This document shows positions 18,410 to 28,278 of a DNA stretch of 64,000 bases, one piece after another. The translations under genes and the position numbers were made by a program. The first letter of the stretch is position 1. Each line of letters starts with the position of its first letter. Below the pieces are notes generated by a model. It saw only the letters and a program-made list of their open reading frames with translations. It was not told the DNA's origin and ran no database searches. Origin of the DNA: Cytobacillus sp. IB215665 (GTDB lineage Bacteria > Bacillota > Bacilli > Bacillales > SM2101); NCBI RefSeq assembly GCF_033963835.1, contig NZ_JAXBME010000008.1, positions 30,282 through 94,281 on the forward strand. Reading direction: 5' to 3'.

Positions 18410-18439
18410 AATCAGGTGGGGAACATACTTCACCTGATT
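18410..18439 (+). terminator. Hairpin after the GGDEF-EAL gene
   Basis: AATCAGGTG / CACCTGATT stem with a 12-base loop, between convergent genes. Arms identical to the core of the hairpin at 6220. T-run is poor on the plus strand. Confidence 0.6.
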
Positions 18440-18445
18440 GAAAAA

Positions 18446-19564
18446 TCAATCAAAAAAAATTTGCTTCCTAACCTCTTCAATGTCAAGTTTCCAAGGGTCA
18501 ACGAATGATTTTCTTGTAACATAGAAATGAATGATTTTTTGAACTGCCCCTAAATCTTTTCCATAATATTCAACTTTCAGAGGGATATCTACAACAAGAG
18601 ATCCAGTGCTTTTTACAGAAGGTATGGGCGATGTACGGGTAATCCCTTCTAAGGAATTAAATTTGTTGAAATAGTCCTCTGCAATCTTTCTTTTATCTCC
18701 TATTACACTTGCTGAAAATATATGTAAGTCGCGTTGGTTGACACTGAACAAAAAAGAATCAATTAGCTCCATTGGAGAAATAGATAAAAAATATTCACCT
18801 GTGACGCCTGCTGCTTTTCGAACCATTAATTGATGAGAGAAATCTTCACTTCTTGATGAATGGGTTGTACTAGATTTGAAATGTATACAAAAGTGTCCAG
18901 GGAATCCATTGATTAAGGCACCACTTCCGTGAGGCATACCGTGCATTGAAGCAGCAATTTTCTGATGATCAGCCATAATAATGATTGCACGTCTATTCCA
19001 GCTCCACCTCCCATTAAATATTTGCTTCATGATTTTTGTATCCTCATTAGTAATTGGCTGAACGTCAGCATGCTTACTGCCTGCTCTTCGTTGACCATTA
19101 AAAGATAAACCCGTTTCAATATCAATAATTTTAAACGAACTATACTTTGGAATTATCTCATTAACTTGTTGCCATGGGATAATCGCACCATAGTGCTGAG
19201 CTTTAAGCTTTTGTTGAATATCTTTAAGTTGTGAAACTAACTTACTTGGAATATTCCACTTTTTTTGCTGTTCAGTATTGTAAAGTTGCCAATTGCTATT
19301 TACAAAAAATGTCTGGCTCACTCCATTACTTTTTATTACGACAAAAGTATCTGATAACGGCATATGCTCTGTTGTATGCACACCCTTACTGTCTTTTAAC
19401 TTTGAAATAACTTCCTTTGATTTTATCGTCATTTTACTCTCATAAAGAGATGTTGGTGAGGATTTCACAATAATTGTTACCGTATGATTTTGCTTGGCCG
19501 CAGCAATTGAACTTGACATTCCAAAATTAATAAATATTATTACAACGAAAATCGTTAATCTCAT
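18446..19564 (-). CDS. Secreted protein with a conserved His/Cys-rich domain, function unknown
   Basis: 372 residues. Sec signal peptide (1-23, cleavage after a run of alanines). The middle third has a motif-rich block: GSKHADVQPITNEDTKIM, WSWNRRAIIIM, IAASMHGMPHGSGAL, and GHFCIHFKSSTTHSS. I recall this block from extracellular Firmicute proteins, some with copper amine oxidase-like or wall-binding domains; the order His, Gly-rich loop, then Gly-His-x-Cys-Ile-His recalls L,D-transpeptidase catalytic loops, but that is only a resemblance. The C-terminal 100 residues are mixed alpha/beta. AGAGGGAAG precedes the ATG. Confidence 0.6.
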   Translation of the reverse strand: MRLTIFVVIIFINFGMSSSIAAAKQNHTVTIIVKSSPTSLYESKMTIKSKEVISKLKDSKGVHTTEHMPLSDTFVVIKSNGVSQTFFVNSNWQLYNTEQQKKWNIPSKLVSQLKDIQQKLKAQHYGAIIPWQQVNEIIPKYSSFKIIDIETGLSFNGQRRAGSKHADVQPITNEDTKIMKQIFNGRWSWNRRAIIIMADHQKIAASMHGMPHGSGALINGFPGHFCIHFKSSTTHSSRSEDFSHQLMVRKAAGVTGEYFLSISPMELIDSFLFSVNQRDLHIFSASVIGDKRKIAEDYFNKFNSLEGITRTSPIPSVKSTGSLVVDIPLKVEYYGKDLGAVQKIIHFYVTRKSFVDPWKLDIEEVRKQIFFD

Positions 19565-19740
19565 GCTCTTCCCTCTTCAAATATTAATATATACCCAATT
19601 ATTATTTACAAAATCAATATCGATACTCATAGTAAAACTTGGTCACACGAAAAAAGCTCGTAGAATTTTCGCTCTACAAGCTTTTATTTATTTCCTTATT
19701 CATTTCTGCACTGTAAATGCCGTTTTAATTCTTTACTACT

Positions 19741-19800
19741 GGCTGTTTTCGTATTGATTGCTGTTTCTACGTGTTAATTTAAGGGTACGAAAAGAGCCTT
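19741..19800 (+). repeat. Family A repeat (copy 3, minimal form)
   Basis: Only 60 bases: left end GGCTGTTTTCGTATTGATTG, a short middle, and right end GGGTACGAAAAGAGCC. The outer 13 bases of each end are inverted complements with one mismatch, which makes this the clearest example of the terminal inverted repeats; the internal core is missing. A hairpin GCTCGTAGA / TCTACAAGC is nearby at about 19651-19682. Confidence 0.85.
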
Positions 19801-19876
19801 GCCAAAACAATACAAAAAACCTCAATTAGCAGTAGTGATTTAGTAAAAGTAGCGAAGGAGCTTGGGCATTGAACCT

Positions 19877-21382
19877 TTAGTTATTACTGTCACTAAAGCG
19901 TTCAACAAATGTTGCTAGTGTTCTTACCATTACTCCTGTAGCACCTGCTGGACCTAAATCATGTTGAGACCTAGTTGTTGCAGTTCCAGCAATATCAAGA
20001 TGAACCCAAGGGGTATCCTCTGCAAATTCACCAATGAAAGTTCCTGCCATAATGGCATGACCTTCCCGCCCAGGTGAGTTGTTTAAATCTGCCATCTTAC
20101 TATTACGTACTCTATCTTTGTCTTTTTCTGTTATTGGTAAACGCCAAATCGGTTCGCTAGCTTCATATGACGCTTCAACTAGCTTCTCAAACAACGGTTC
20201 ATTGTTTGTCATAGCACCTGTCATATCTTCTCCTAAAGCTACGATAACACCACCAGTTAATGTAGCAACATCAATAAGGTAATTAGCTCCGTGCTGCTTT
20301 GCATATGTTATCCCATCTGCCAAGGCTAATCTACCTTCTGCGTCTGTATTTAGTACTTCAATAGTCTTCCCACTCATTGCAGTAATGACATCATCAGGTT
20401 TCAGCGCATTACCACTAATCATGTTGTCAGTTGCTGGTATAACAGCAACTACATTTTGATCTGGACGTAACTCTCCAATCACTTCCATAGCTCCAAGTAC
20501 GGATGCTGCCCCACCCATATCTGTTTTCATACCAACAATCCCATTTTTAGGTTTAATTGAATAACCACCTGTATCAAAAGTTATACCTTTCCCAACTAGG
20601 CCAATCACGTTTTCCCATTTTTCTTGTGCTTGATATTTAAGTACAATCATTTTAGGTGGTTCAACAGAGCCTTGATTTACAGCAAGGAATGCTCCCATAC
20701 CCAATTTTTCCATATCTTCCTTTTCTAAAATCTCATACTCAAATTCATACCTTTTTGCTAGTTCAATAGCATAATTTGCCATATCAGTTGCAGTTAGCAT
20801 ATTTCCAGGTAAATTTACAAGCGTGCGTGCAGAGTTTGTACCTTTTCCATATGCATATCCAACTGCCAGACTAGCCTCAATTTCCTTAACATCATGTTCG
20901 CTATATACTGTAATATGTGTTATTTCTTTGTTAGGTTCATTTGACTTTTGTTTATAGTTAGCAAATTGATATGTAGCTAATGGTAACGCTTCACCTATGA
21001 CATGCGATATATCAAATACATCGATATCTTTTGTTGCAAACGAATCTATTGCAATTGCAACCTCTTCAAATTTCTCATTTTTCAGTTGTTTGAATAATTT
21101 ACCAAAAGCTTGTTGGGCAATCTCAAATGTAAGTTGATCTTCTTTTCCTAAGCCAACGAAATAAAAACGCTTTATAGATGATTTTCCTAATGTATGTACT
21201 TTTGAAATAACCTTCTTCTTTGCTGAAATATCCCCTTCCTTTAACATGTTAGTAATTTGACCTTCCAGAACCGTGTCAACCTCAGCAGCTAAGCCACTCA
21301 ACTGTTTATTTTTCTCAAATAAACCAATGACAATGACCTCACATGCTTGAGTAAAATCTAAATCATTTTTCACAATAAACAT
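19877..21382 (-). CDS. pepA: Leucyl aminopeptidase PepA (M17)
   Basis: 501 residues from the ATG at 21382, preceded by GGAGGTG; the longer frame adds 26 residues that are not of the family. Metal site: [16 protein letters not shown] (Lys and Asp ligands), MKTDMGGAA, and the M17 signature [21 protein letters not shown] follows. Cytoplasmic dizinc/manganese exopeptidase releasing N-terminal residues from peptides. In B. subtilis pepA (yuiE) also sits next to yuiD-yuiA. Upstream, on the same strand, is a DUF309 protein. Confidence 0.94.
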   Translation of the reverse strand: MFIVKNDLDFTQACEVIVIGLFEKNKQLSGLAAEVDTVLEGQITNMLKEGDISAKKKVISKVHTLGKSSIKRFYFVGLGKEDQLTFEIAQQAFGKLFKQLKNEKFEEVAIAIDSFATKDIDVFDISHVIGEALPLATYQFANYKQKSNEPNKEITHITVYSEHDVKEIEASLAVGYAYGKGTNSARTLVNLPGNMLTATDMANYAIELAKRYEFEYEILEKEDMEKLGMGAFLAVNQGSVEPPKMIVLKYQAQEKWENVIGLVGKGITFDTGGYSIKPKNGIVGMKTDMGGAASVLGAMEVIGELRPDQNVVAVIPATDNMISGNALKPDDVITAMSGKTIEVLNTDAEGRLALADGITYAKQHGANYLIDVATLTGGVIVALGEDMTGAMTNNEPLFEKLVEASYEASEPIWRLPITEKDKDRVRNSKMADLNNSPGREGHAIMAGTFIGEFAEDTPWVHLDIAGTATTRSQHDLGPAGATGVMVRTLATFVERFSDSNN

Positions 21383-21440
21383 GTTATACACCTCCACATC
21401 TATGATAACGAATAAATTTACAAAAAGAAAACATTTCAAA

Positions 21441-21830
21441 TTATTCTTCTCGTTCTTCATTTAAGTATAATAATAATGTAGGTAGTTTAGGCAAACGGTC
21501 AATGTTTTCGAAAGGTACCCGCTCCACATCTTGTGGTATAATAATAAGGCATTTTTCAATAAATTCGTTGACTTCTTCCAAATTAATACCCCAATAAGAT
21601 GGACGGTATTTTTGAATATATTGATGCCCTGCTCTCATCATTAAACGTGCGCCTTCTACATTTCCATAGCCATAATGATAAAGCGCTACTGTCATTTGAA
21701 GAAGTCCTTTTAAGAAGTAATTATGCTTTTCAGTCATCCATATTTCTTCAAGAAGGTCATGACATGTGTAATAATCTCCCTCATTAAATTTTATAAAAAA
21801 TTGATAGTATTCTAATGGATAATTGGCCAA
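21441..21830 (-). CDS. DUF309 family protein
   Basis: 129 residues, all helical. Shows the DUF309 core: [35 protein letters not shown] and ARLMMRAG. The conserved His and Glu of the first helix suggest a metal-dependent or binding site, but the molecular function is unknown. TTG start with GGAGGTAAG upstream. Stops 58 bases before pepA on the same strand, so co-transcription is likely. Confidence 0.85.
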   Translation of the reverse strand: MANYPLEYYQFFIKFNEGDYYTCHDLLEEIWMTEKHNYFLKGLLQMTVALYHYGYGNVEGARLMMRAGHQYIQKYRPSYWGINLEEVNEFIEKCLIIIPQDVERVPFENIDRLPKLPTLLLYLNEEREE

Positions 21831-21844
21831 GGTATCTTACCTCC

Positions 21845-22000
21845 AAAAAGCGTAAGCGCTCACATATCAAAAGAGATGAGCACATTAGCTAGATCTTTTA
21901 GGCATCCCCTAACAAGTACAGATGCAAAGGAGCTTTTCATCTTCTAATACTCGTTGGAGATGGATACTGAAACTGGACATTTAGAAAAGCGTATCATATT
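21845..22000 (+). repeat. Possible degenerate family B repeat
   Basis: The gap between the DUF309 gene and yuiD contains GGCATCCCCTAACAAGTACA and, later, ACTGAAACTGGACATTTAGA, which resemble the order ATCCCCGACAAGCAC ... GCTGAAGTGACC ... GGACATGAAGAAA seen in the family B block at 48975-49096. Similarity is weak and only by eye. Confidence 0.3.
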
Positions 22001-22038
22001 CTTTTAATTATATCAGCAAGAAAGGGCGTTTTAGTCAA

Positions 22039-22518
22039 ATGGAATTAATGTCAAATTTTCCTTTATGGTCTGCATTACTTGCAATCTTCTTTGCACAATT
22101 TGTCAAAGTTCCAATTCAGTTTTTTGCTACCAAAAAAATTGATTGGTCATTACTAACTAGTACAGGAGGAATGCCCAGCTCTCATTCGGCAGCTGTAACA
22201 GCATTAACGACAGGCATTGCTATAGAAGAGGGGTTTGGTTCACCTATATTTGCCCTATCGGCTGTATTTGCAATTATCGTTATGTTTGATGCAACTGGTG
22301 TCAGACGTCACGCCGGTGAACAAGCAACTGTGTTAAATCAACTCGTGTCTGACTTCAATAAATTCGTTGGAGAAGCAAAATTATGGCCTAAGAAGCCTCA
22401 GGAAGAAAAGCGTAAGGAGTTGAAAGAATTATTAGGTCATCAACCTATTGAAGTGTTCTTCGGTGGCTTAACTGGAATTTTTTTAACGCTCCTTTTACAA
22501 TATTTGATTAGTATGTAA
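22039..22518 (+). CDS. yuiD: YuiD, divergent PAP2-family membrane protein
   Basis: 159 residues with about four transmembrane segments. The DUF212/YuiD core is clear: FFAQFVKVPIQFF, STGGMPSSHSAAVTALTTG and VMFDATGVRRHAGEQATVLN. The SSHSA and DATGVRRHAG motifs resemble those of acid phosphatase/PAP2 enzymes, so a lipid phosphate phosphatase activity is plausible but unproven. AAAGGG before the ATG. Same neighbours as in B. subtilis. Confidence 0.92.
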   Translation: MELMSNFPLWSALLAIFFAQFVKVPIQFFATKKIDWSLLTSTGGMPSSHSAAVTALTTGIAIEEGFGSPIFALSAVFAIIVMFDATGVRRHAGEQATVLNQLVSDFNKFVGEAKLWPKKPQEEKRKELKELLGHQPIEVFFGGLTGIFLTLLLQYLISM

Positions 22519-22520
22519 AA

Positions 22521-22553
22521 AATGGTGACTCTATAATATTATGAGTCACCATT
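22521..22553 (+). terminator. Terminator between yuiD and yuiC
   Basis: Stem AATGGTGACTC / GAGTCACCATT, 11-base loop, in the gap between convergent genes; the T-run after it is short. Confidence 0.75.
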
Positions 22554-22625
22554 ACCTTTATGTTAGGCTATTTATATTGATTATTATTATTTTTTGTTAA
22601 ACAATAAATTTGCACAAAACTTTTC

Positions 22626-23339
22626 TTAATTTTTCGAATTTATATATTGTTGTCGGAACACTTGCATAGCTTCATTCTCATTTAAGACAGTTAAATCTTG
22701 CTCAGTAAGCTTACCTGTTCCTCGTTCAATAATATAAACTTCAACGGTTTTTTTACCCCATTCCTCATATACTTCTTCAACAGTTTCATAGTACAAATCA
22801 ATTTTATTGCCTTTAATGGCACCGCCTTTATCCGCAACAACACCATACCCATAATCCGGGATAAATAAAATCGTTCCGATTGGGAAAACTCTTAGGTCTG
22901 CAGCTACAGTTGAATATAAATCTCTTTTCACCTTCACCCCAGAGTATGTAATACCATATTGTGGATGATTAGGTGTTTTTCCAGTTGATTCATAGCCTGC
23001 AGTATATCCTGTTGCTGTCACCTTCATTGACGGATATTTACTCCAGTCAAGATCCTCAAGACTTAGTTCCGCATTTACCTCTTCACTTGATGAAATTTCC
23101 GTTGGATTTACAGCGACTCGGTTTAACAATTTAGAAGGTAAGCTTATGTTTCTCTGTAAATAATTATATTCCGGTAAAACTTCATCCTGTACTAAAGTAG
23201 ATTTATGATAGTTATTTTGCACCCAACCGATAATTGACTTAGCCTCAACACCGGAAAATGACTGAAAAGTAACAAATAACGCAGCAACTAATAGCATAGT
23301 CATTACTGCTCTTCTAGTAATTGTTCTTAGTAAACTCAT
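22626..23339 (-). CDS. yuiC: YuiC, 3D-domain cell-wall protein
   Basis: 237 residues. N-terminal membrane segment/signal anchor (about 10-32, [15 protein letters not shown]), a linker, and a C-terminal 3D domain (about 100-210) with [47 protein letters not shown], containing the three conserved aspartates that give the domain its name and resemble the MltA lytic transglycosylase core. Family members related to YocH and YorM act on peptidoglycan; YuiC is a Sps-type muralytic enzyme. Probably cleaves wall glycan outside the cell. Confidence 0.92.
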   Translation of the reverse strand: MSLLRTITRRAVMTMLLVAALFVTFQSFSGVEAKSIIGWVQNNYHKSTLVQDEVLPEYNYLQRNISLPSKLLNRVAVNPTEISSSEEVNAELSLEDLDWSKYPSMKVTATGYTAGYESTGKTPNHPQYGITYSGVKVKRDLYSTVAADLRVFPIGTILFIPDYGYGVVADKGGAIKGNKIDLYYETVEEVYEEWGKKTVEVYIIERGTGKLTEQDLTVLNENEAMQVFRQQYINSKN

Positions 23340-23538
23340 TTTTTATTTTTCACTCCTCTCACGAATCTATTACTTTCCAAAAAGAGAAAGAAATATTCAT
23401 GAGGGAGGAAAAATTGTTGTAATTATAGAAAATCCATTCCAATTTGATTTACGATGTCACTTATTTGAAACAGTGAAATTATAACGTTATTGATGAGAAA
23501 TTCGATATGTAAAAACAACAAAAATTAACAAAAAAATA

Positions 23539-23560
23539 AGACCTCAAAATTTTGAGATCT
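23539..23560 (-). terminator. Terminator of the yuiA-yuiB operon
   Basis: Near-palindrome AGACCTCAAAA / TTTTGAGATCT followed on the minus strand by TTATTTTTTTG. It lies five bases past the yuiB stop. Confidence 0.85.
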
Positions 23561-23564
23561 CCTT

Positions 23565-23894
23565 TTAGAACATTTGATAACCTTTTGCCCGTAATATTTT
23601 TATTGTAATTCCTGAGCAAATAGCACCAATTAAACCGCTAACTAATATGATAATATCAGCTGGAGCTAACGATATTAAATTTTCATATAAATCTGTAAAT
23701 GATGCACTTGGTTCAGTAAAATAATCTATAAATCTGACCTTATCAATAATTAGTATAAAAATAAGTGGGCTAATAATTGCCATAATCCAAGTCATTCGTA
23801 AAACCATATTTAGAAGGAATCCTATTCCAAAGAATAAAATAAAAAATAACAGTATTGATATGATTAAAACCGGTACACTCATTGGTACACTCAT
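23565..23894 (-). CDS. yuiB: YuiB, small membrane protein
   Basis: 109 residues, three transmembrane segments (about 8-30, 33-52, 78-98). The GFLLNMVLRMTWIMAI region and family context identify YuiB; function unknown. The N-terminus has a 12-base tandem duplication giving MSVPMSVP, so the second ATG could also initiate, but the GGAGGTG spacing favours the first. Downstream partner of yuiA. Confidence 0.88.
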   Translation of the reverse strand: MSVPMSVPVLIISILLFFILFFGIGFLLNMVLRMTWIMAIISPLIFILIIDKVRFIDYFTEPSASFTDLYENLISLAPADIIILVSGLIGAICSGITIKILRAKGYQMF

Positions 23895-24067
23895 TTCAAT
23901 TACTCACCTCCAGCTACCACCATTAAGTGTACTGAATGATGATATAGAGGTCAAGTACAAAACACTTTGCTATATTTATAACGTAAAAAGAGAGCTTTCA
24001 TTCAAACTGAAGATTAAGGCAACAATACAAATGCACTTATTCAGCATATTCTATCGTGTAATATTCA

Positions 24068-24187
24068 TTATTTTTTTCCACTACCTCCACAGTTAGTACA
24101 TGTTTCTGATCCACCTAATAATAGTTGTATATAGCCTTTACCAGAGCAATATGGACATTCTTTTTTCTCGGTTGAAATAGCTTCCAT
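24068..24187 (-). CDS. yuiA: YuiA, 39-residue zinc-knuckle protein
   Basis: Short reading frame starting at ATG 24187 with GGAGGGTG six bases upstream. Sequence: MEAISTEKKECPYCSGKG then YIQLLLGGSETCTNCGGSGKK. Two CxxCxGxG halves like one DnaJ zinc centre, binding one zinc. Matches the small YuiA protein encoded just before yuiB in B. subtilis. Role unknown; its pairing with a membrane protein is conserved. The gap 23895-24067 between it and yuiB has no terminator. Confidence 0.9.
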   Translation of the reverse strand: MEAISTEKKECPYCSGKGYIQLLLGGSETCTNCGGSGKK

Positions 24188-24436
24188 CAATAACACCCTC
24201 CATTTAGTTTTTATTTTAATTTAAATTTTCTGATAATATTACCAACAAATTTATTATAAGGAAAGGTACGTTATTGACGAAAAAGTACTTATGTAAGCGA
24301 TTACAAGGGTGTTTTACAACTGTATCCTTCTCTAATCACACTTTTTCAAATAATTAATTAAGGCTTAATTCTGTCTATGTGCATTGTATGAACAAATCTC
24401 TCAGGAAAAATAGGGACAAGTTATACGAGCTTAACC

Positions 24437-24919
24437 TTATAGAAACAATTTATATTTAGTATAACCAAATTGACTACCTGGGTTTATGTCGTCATACATC
24501 TTTCTGTTTTGCAATTCCATTTGTGAAAACCGAATGAGTAATATTGATGAATCTGGATCTTTCACTAAGTCATCAGGTGAGATAAATGCTGCGTCATACA
24601 GCTCTTTTTCTTGAATAACGATTTCTTCACTCTGAGCTTTTAATGAGAACAACACCATATTATCACTTATGTCATTACTAATAACACCTGTTCTCAAGCC
24701 AATCATTCCTTCTATTTCACAAGTAATTCCCGTTTCTTCATAAACCTCGCGCAAAATAGCTTCATCTAATGTTTCATTATGTTCTACAAATCCAGCAGGA
24801 AAGGACCATTTATTTTTGAGTCCACCATATTTCTTCTTAACAACGAGCCATTCGCCATTATTTGATGTGACTACACCTGCAACTGCTAGCCATACTTTCC
24901 CTCTATCTTCTCTCCCCAT
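24437..24919 (-). CDS. Nudix hydrolase
   Basis: 160 residues. Nudix box G-x5-E-x7-REVYEETGI is complete (GFVEHNETLDEAIL then REVYEETGI), preceded by the beta-strand AVAGVVTSNNGEWLVVKKK and NKWSFPAGF. Hydrolyses a nucleoside diphosphate derivative; substrate not visible. Single gene. A family A-free gap of about 250 bases lies on the yuiA side, where I see nothing. Confidence 0.9.
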   Translation of the reverse strand: MGREDRGKVWLAVAGVVTSNNGEWLVVKKKYGGLKNKWSFPAGFVEHNETLDEAILREVYEETGITCEIEGMIGLRTGVISNDISDNMVLFSLKAQSEEIVIQEKELYDAAFISPDDLVKDPDSSILLIRFSQMELQNRKMYDDINPGSQFGYTKYKLFL

Positions 24920-25066
24920 ATTTATACAACCCCTATATTATTTATAGACTTACTACAAACCTCATGAATGTATCTTATAGGACGCAAACATTAATTTTAC
25001 ATACCTTTATTGCATTAAACACTTTAATATTTGGTAATAAATTTACGAGAAGAACCTAAAAAAAGC

Positions 25067-25098
25067 AATAGCACAAGTTTTATGCAATTGCTCTTTTT
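25067..25098 (-). terminator. Terminator of yumB
   Basis: Stem AGCAATAGCA / TGCAATTGCT (one mismatch) followed on the minus strand by TTTTTTT. A family A repeat lies between it and the yumB stop. Confidence 0.8.
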
Positions 25099-25104
25099 AT
25101 GTTT

Positions 25105-25208
25105 GGGCTAATTTTCGCATAGATTGTTGCATAGCTTATTGAGCTATAAACACGCATACAACGTGTCTATTTCAATAAATTTAGCAATAAATTATACGAA
25201 AAGAGCCT
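25105..25208 (+). repeat. Family A repeat (copy 4)
   Basis: Left end GGGCTAATTTTCGCATAGATT, right end TATACGAAAAGAGCC, about 100 bases. Ends six bases from the yumB stop, so it is transcribed as the 3' untranslated region of that gene. Confidence 0.8.
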
Positions 25209-25213
25209 TATGT

Positions 25214-26428
25214 TTAAAATATATTAAATTTTCCTTTTTTCATTACTAATGACGGTCCACCTACTAAAAATAGTGCGCGATTATCTACCATTTTTTTCAT
25301 AAATGAAGCTTTTGAGCCTGTGATTTTCTTACCGAATACAACACCAATGGCGTCATCATCACCTAATGAACATACTGTTCCTTTTATATCTGGTTTAAAT
25401 TGTTCTAATTCTCCTTGTTCTCTTACGAGCACAGCTAAATTTTTCGCACACGTTTCACCTTGTTGCATTGCGATTTGGGCTGTCGGTGGATATGGGCGAT
25501 TAATTTCTTCATTAATCATTAATGAACAATCACCTACGATAAATACATCATCATGTCCAGGAGCACGTAAATCAGCTTCTACTTTTACTCGACCACGCAT
25601 TGATTCAAAGCCTGAATTTTCAACAATACTATTCCCACGAACACCCGCTGCCCATACAACAGTTTCTGACTTTATTTCTTCTACTTCGTCACCTTTTGCA
25701 ACAATGATACCTTCTGTTGTACATTCTTTTATAGCGGTACCTATTTTGAATTCTACACCTTTACGTTCTAAATGACCTACTGCATATTCCACTAACTCTG
25801 GATCAAATCCTGGTAATACAGTTGGTGCTGCTTCTACACATATAATACGTGGTTTATGTTCATCAATATCATATTCACGACATAACTCAGGTATACGATT
25901 TGCTAGTTCTCCAACAAACTCAATACCGGTGAAGCCAGCTCCCCCTACAACGATCGTTAAGCGTTCATCACGATTTTCACTGTCATTATTATAGTTAGCA
26001 AATTGATATTCAATATGTTCTCTTATACGACGAGCAGCATTAATATTTGCAATTGAAAAAGCATGCTCTTTTAATCCTTTAATACCAAAAGTTTCAGACT
26101 CAAATCCTAATCCGACAACTAAATAATCGTATGTTATTTCATTATTCTCAAGTACAACCAACTTTTCTTCACGCTTAATTTCTACAACTGTATCTTGGAT
26201 AAAGTTAACTTTTCTGTTATCTATTACATTATTAATTGGGTAACGTACACGATCATGATGTAATGTCCCTGCCGATGCCTCATGTAACCACGTACTTTCA
26301 TAGTGATAGCTATTTTTATTTATTAACGTAATTTCAGCTTCGTTAACGCCTAAATATTTTTGCAGACGAACTGTTGTCATTAACCCACCATAACCTGCAC
26401 CTAATATAACTATTTTGGTTTTTCTCAA
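25214..26428 (-). CDS. yumB: YumB, type II NADH dehydrogenase
   Basis: 404 residues from TTG at 26428 (reads [15 protein letters not shown], as in B. subtilis YumB); an upstream in-frame GTG belongs to the AAAGGTG binding site. Two Rossmann motifs: GAGYGGL for FAD at the N-terminus and [16 protein letters not shown] for [18 protein letters not shown] and [13 protein letters not shown] are family signatures. Membrane-peripheral, non-proton-pumping oxidation of NADH to menaquinone. Divergent from yumC across a gap with operator-like palindromes. Confidence 0.93.
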   Translation of the reverse strand: MRKTKIVILGAGYGGLMTTVRLQKYLGVNEAEITLINKNSYHYESTWLHEASAGTLHHDRVRYPINNVIDNRKVNFIQDTVVEIKREEKLVVLENNEITYDYLVVGLGFESETFGIKGLKEHAFSIANINAARRIREHIEYQFANYNNDSENRDERLTIVVGGAGFTGIEFVGELANRIPELCREYDIDEHKPRIICVEAAPTVLPGFDPELVEYAVGHLERKGVEFKIGTAIKECTTEGIIVAKGDEVEEIKSETVVWAAGVRGNSIVENSGFESMRGRVKVEADLRAPGHDDVFIVGDCSLMINEEINRPYPPTAQIAMQQGETCAKNLAVLVREQGELEQFKPDIKGTVCSLGDDDAIGVVFGKKITGSKASFMKKMVDNRALFLVGGPSLVMKKGKFNIF

Positions 26429-26460
26429 CCGTATCACATCCACCTTTAATAAATTATATT

Positions 26461-26586
26461 GCGGTTATACTTATCATTCACCGCTATGAGTTTTTTTATC
26501 GTTTTTTCTTTATGAAAAGCTTGGTATCTACCAATATAGTAATTTTTTCCATGTTCATGAACAAAGAACAATGTGAATTTCTTCAC
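26461..26586. promoter_or_regulatory. yumB-yumC intergenic control region with operator-like palindromes
   Basis: Three elements lie between the divergent genes. At 26572-26586, TGTGAATTTCTTCAC matches the core of the Rex redox-repressor site (TGTGAAnnnnTTCACA) except for the outermost bases. At 26521-26534, TTGGTATCTACCAA is a perfect 14-base palindrome. At 26461-26484, GCGGT ... ACCGC can form a hairpin in the yumB leader. Rex control of NADH dehydrogenase is known in B. subtilis for ndh; here it is a prediction. Confidence 0.5.
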
Positions 26587-26828
26587 TTACTTAATCAAAG
26601 CACAATCAAAAAATATAGGTATGATAAGGGTTAAATTTGTCACAAAAATTTAACATATTTCCTATATTACATAATATTCGTTTTATACATGTTTTTCAAG
26701 CACAAATTCTACATTTATAAACTTAAGAATATTTAAAAAATAATCTTTTTCTTCATCATTTCGACAAATTTTACACTTCAGTCCAATAATGGAGTTTTTT
26801 TAACTGTCACAATTTAATAAATCAAAAA

Positions 26829-26890
26829 TTTCTGCATTTATGCTTAAGATATTTTTGAATGCATGTGGTATGATAAATAGTGCAGAAACA
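26829..26890 (+). promoter_or_regulatory. yumC promoter region inside an inverted repeat
   Basis: An extended -10 TGGTATGAT (26866-26874) is the best promoter candidate for yumC. It is enclosed by the 8-base inverted repeat TTTCTGCA / TGCAGAAA. No good -35 is seen. Function of the flanking repeat is unknown. Confidence 0.4.
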
Positions 26891-26932
26891 AATATACTAT
26901 TAAATGTAGCTTCACATATGGGGGGATTTGGT

Positions 26933-27925
26933 TTGAAAGAAGATCAAAAAGTGTATGACATTACCATTATTGGTGGAGGTCCTTCAGGGTTGTTTACGGC
27001 TTTCTACGGGGGAATGCGGCAGGCTAGTGTAAAAATTATTGAAAGCCTTCCACAATTAGGTGGACAATTATCAGCACTATATCCAGAAAAGTACATTTAT
27101 GATGTGGCTGGATTCCCGAAAATCCGGGCTCAAGAGCTAATTGATAATCTAAAAGAGCAAATGGCCAAGTTTTCACCAACCATTTGTTTAGACCAATCTG
27201 TAGACAAGCTAGAAAAGCAAGAAGATGGAGTTTTTAAGCTAATAACAAATAGTGAGATACATTATTCTAAAACAATCATCATTACTGCTGGTAATGGTGC
27301 GTTTCAGCCTCGTAGAATTGACCTTGAAAGAGCTACTGAATATGAAGGGAAAAATCTTCACTACTTTATAGATGATTTACAAAAATTCAAAGGTAAAAAA
27401 GTAGTCGTGTGTGGTGGAGGAGACTCAGCTGTAGATTGGTCACTAATGTTAGAGCCAATTGCAGAGAAAGTATCCATTATTCACCGTCGTGATAAATTCC
27501 GTGCACATGAACACAGTGTAGAAAATTTAATAAACTCTAAGGTTGACATAAAAACGCCTTATGTTCCTGTTGAAATTATTGGTGATGAAAAGGCTATTAA
27601 ACAAATTGTCTTGGAGAAAGTTAAAGAAGGAACAAAAGAAGTGATTGATGTAGACGACGTTATTGTTAACTTTGGCTTCGTTTCATCACTTGGTCCTATT
27701 AAAGAATGGGGACTTAAAATCGAAAAAAATTCTATCGTTGTAAACTCTAAGCAGGAAACCAATATTCAAGGTATTTATGCTGCTGGAGATATTTGTACGT
27801 ATGACGGCAAAGTAAAGCTAATTGCTTCTGGCTTTGGTGAAGCACCAACCGCTGTTAATAACGCAAAATCATACATTGACCCGAAAGCAAAGCTACAGCC
27901 ATTACACAGTTCATCTATGTTCTAA
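26933..27925 (+). CDS. yumC: YumC, ferredoxin/flavodoxin-NADP+ reductase
   Basis: 330 residues from TTG at 26933, seven bases after GGGGGG; the 31 in-frame residues upstream are not part of the family. Thioredoxin-reductase-like fold: FAD motif [37 protein letters not shown] motif [29 protein letters not shown] and [20 protein letters not shown]. It lacks the CxxC of thioredoxin reductases. Supplies electrons to ferredoxin or flavodoxin; essential in B. subtilis. Nearly identical residue runs with B. subtilis YumC make this a firm call. Confidence 0.95.
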   Translation: MKEDQKVYDITIIGGGPSGLFTAFYGGMRQASVKIIESLPQLGGQLSALYPEKYIYDVAGFPKIRAQELIDNLKEQMAKFSPTICLDQSVDKLEKQEDGVFKLITNSEIHYSKTIIITAGNGAFQPRRIDLERATEYEGKNLHYFIDDLQKFKGKKVVVCGGGDSAVDWSLMLEPIAEKVSIIHRRDKFRAHEHSVENLINSKVDIKTPYVPVEIIGDEKAIKQIVLEKVKEGTKEVIDVDDVIVNFGFVSSLGPIKEWGLKIEKNSIVVNSKQETNIQGIYAAGDICTYDGKVKLIASGFGEAPTAVNNAKSYIDPKAKLQPLHSSSMF

Positions 27926-27993
27926 AATGAATGCTATTTTTGTTAACTAAAATTCACCTATTGATATACTTTATTAAAATTAGCGATCAAACC

Positions 27994-28032
27994 AAACAGC
28001 CATTTTTCCAATGTAGGAAAGATGGCTGTTTT
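27994..28032 (+). terminator. yumC terminator
   Basis: Stem AAACAGCCAT(C)TTTCC / GGAAAGATGGCTGTTT followed by TCTC. Its 3' arm is also the left end of a family A repeat. Confidence 0.85.
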
Positions 28033-28182
28033 CTCATTGATTTTCTTTTCGCACTAACGTTTAGACACATAATCTATAGCGATCGTGGCACCTTTTCTAC
28101 TTTGAATATGATGGGGTTTTGTAAAAAACTTAATTCCTACCCATCTTTAGTAATAATTGTAACAAAGTTACGAAAAAAACCT
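28024..28182 (+). repeat. Family A repeat (copy 5, complete)
   Basis: Left end GGCTGTTTTCTCATTGATTT, internal GATCGTGGCACCTTTTCTAC, right end AACAAAGTTACGAAAAAAAC. The left end doubles as the downstream arm of the yumC terminator, so the element may have supplied this gene with its terminator. Short unrelated reading frames cross it. Confidence 0.82.
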
Positions 28183-28278
28183 TTCATAAAGGATATCCAT
28201 CTCCTAACATGAGCAATACGTTATTGTGCACCTATTAGCCGATTTTATCAATTTATCAAACGATAGACTAATGAATCA

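Noticed and set aside
26840..26932. N-terminal extension of YumC
   Set aside because: The extra 31 residues include the promoter region and have no homology to the family; the TTG at 26933 has correct spacing to a strong binding site.
27931..28212. 93-residue reading frame after yumC
   Set aside because: It crosses the yumC terminator and a family A repeat and has no binding site.
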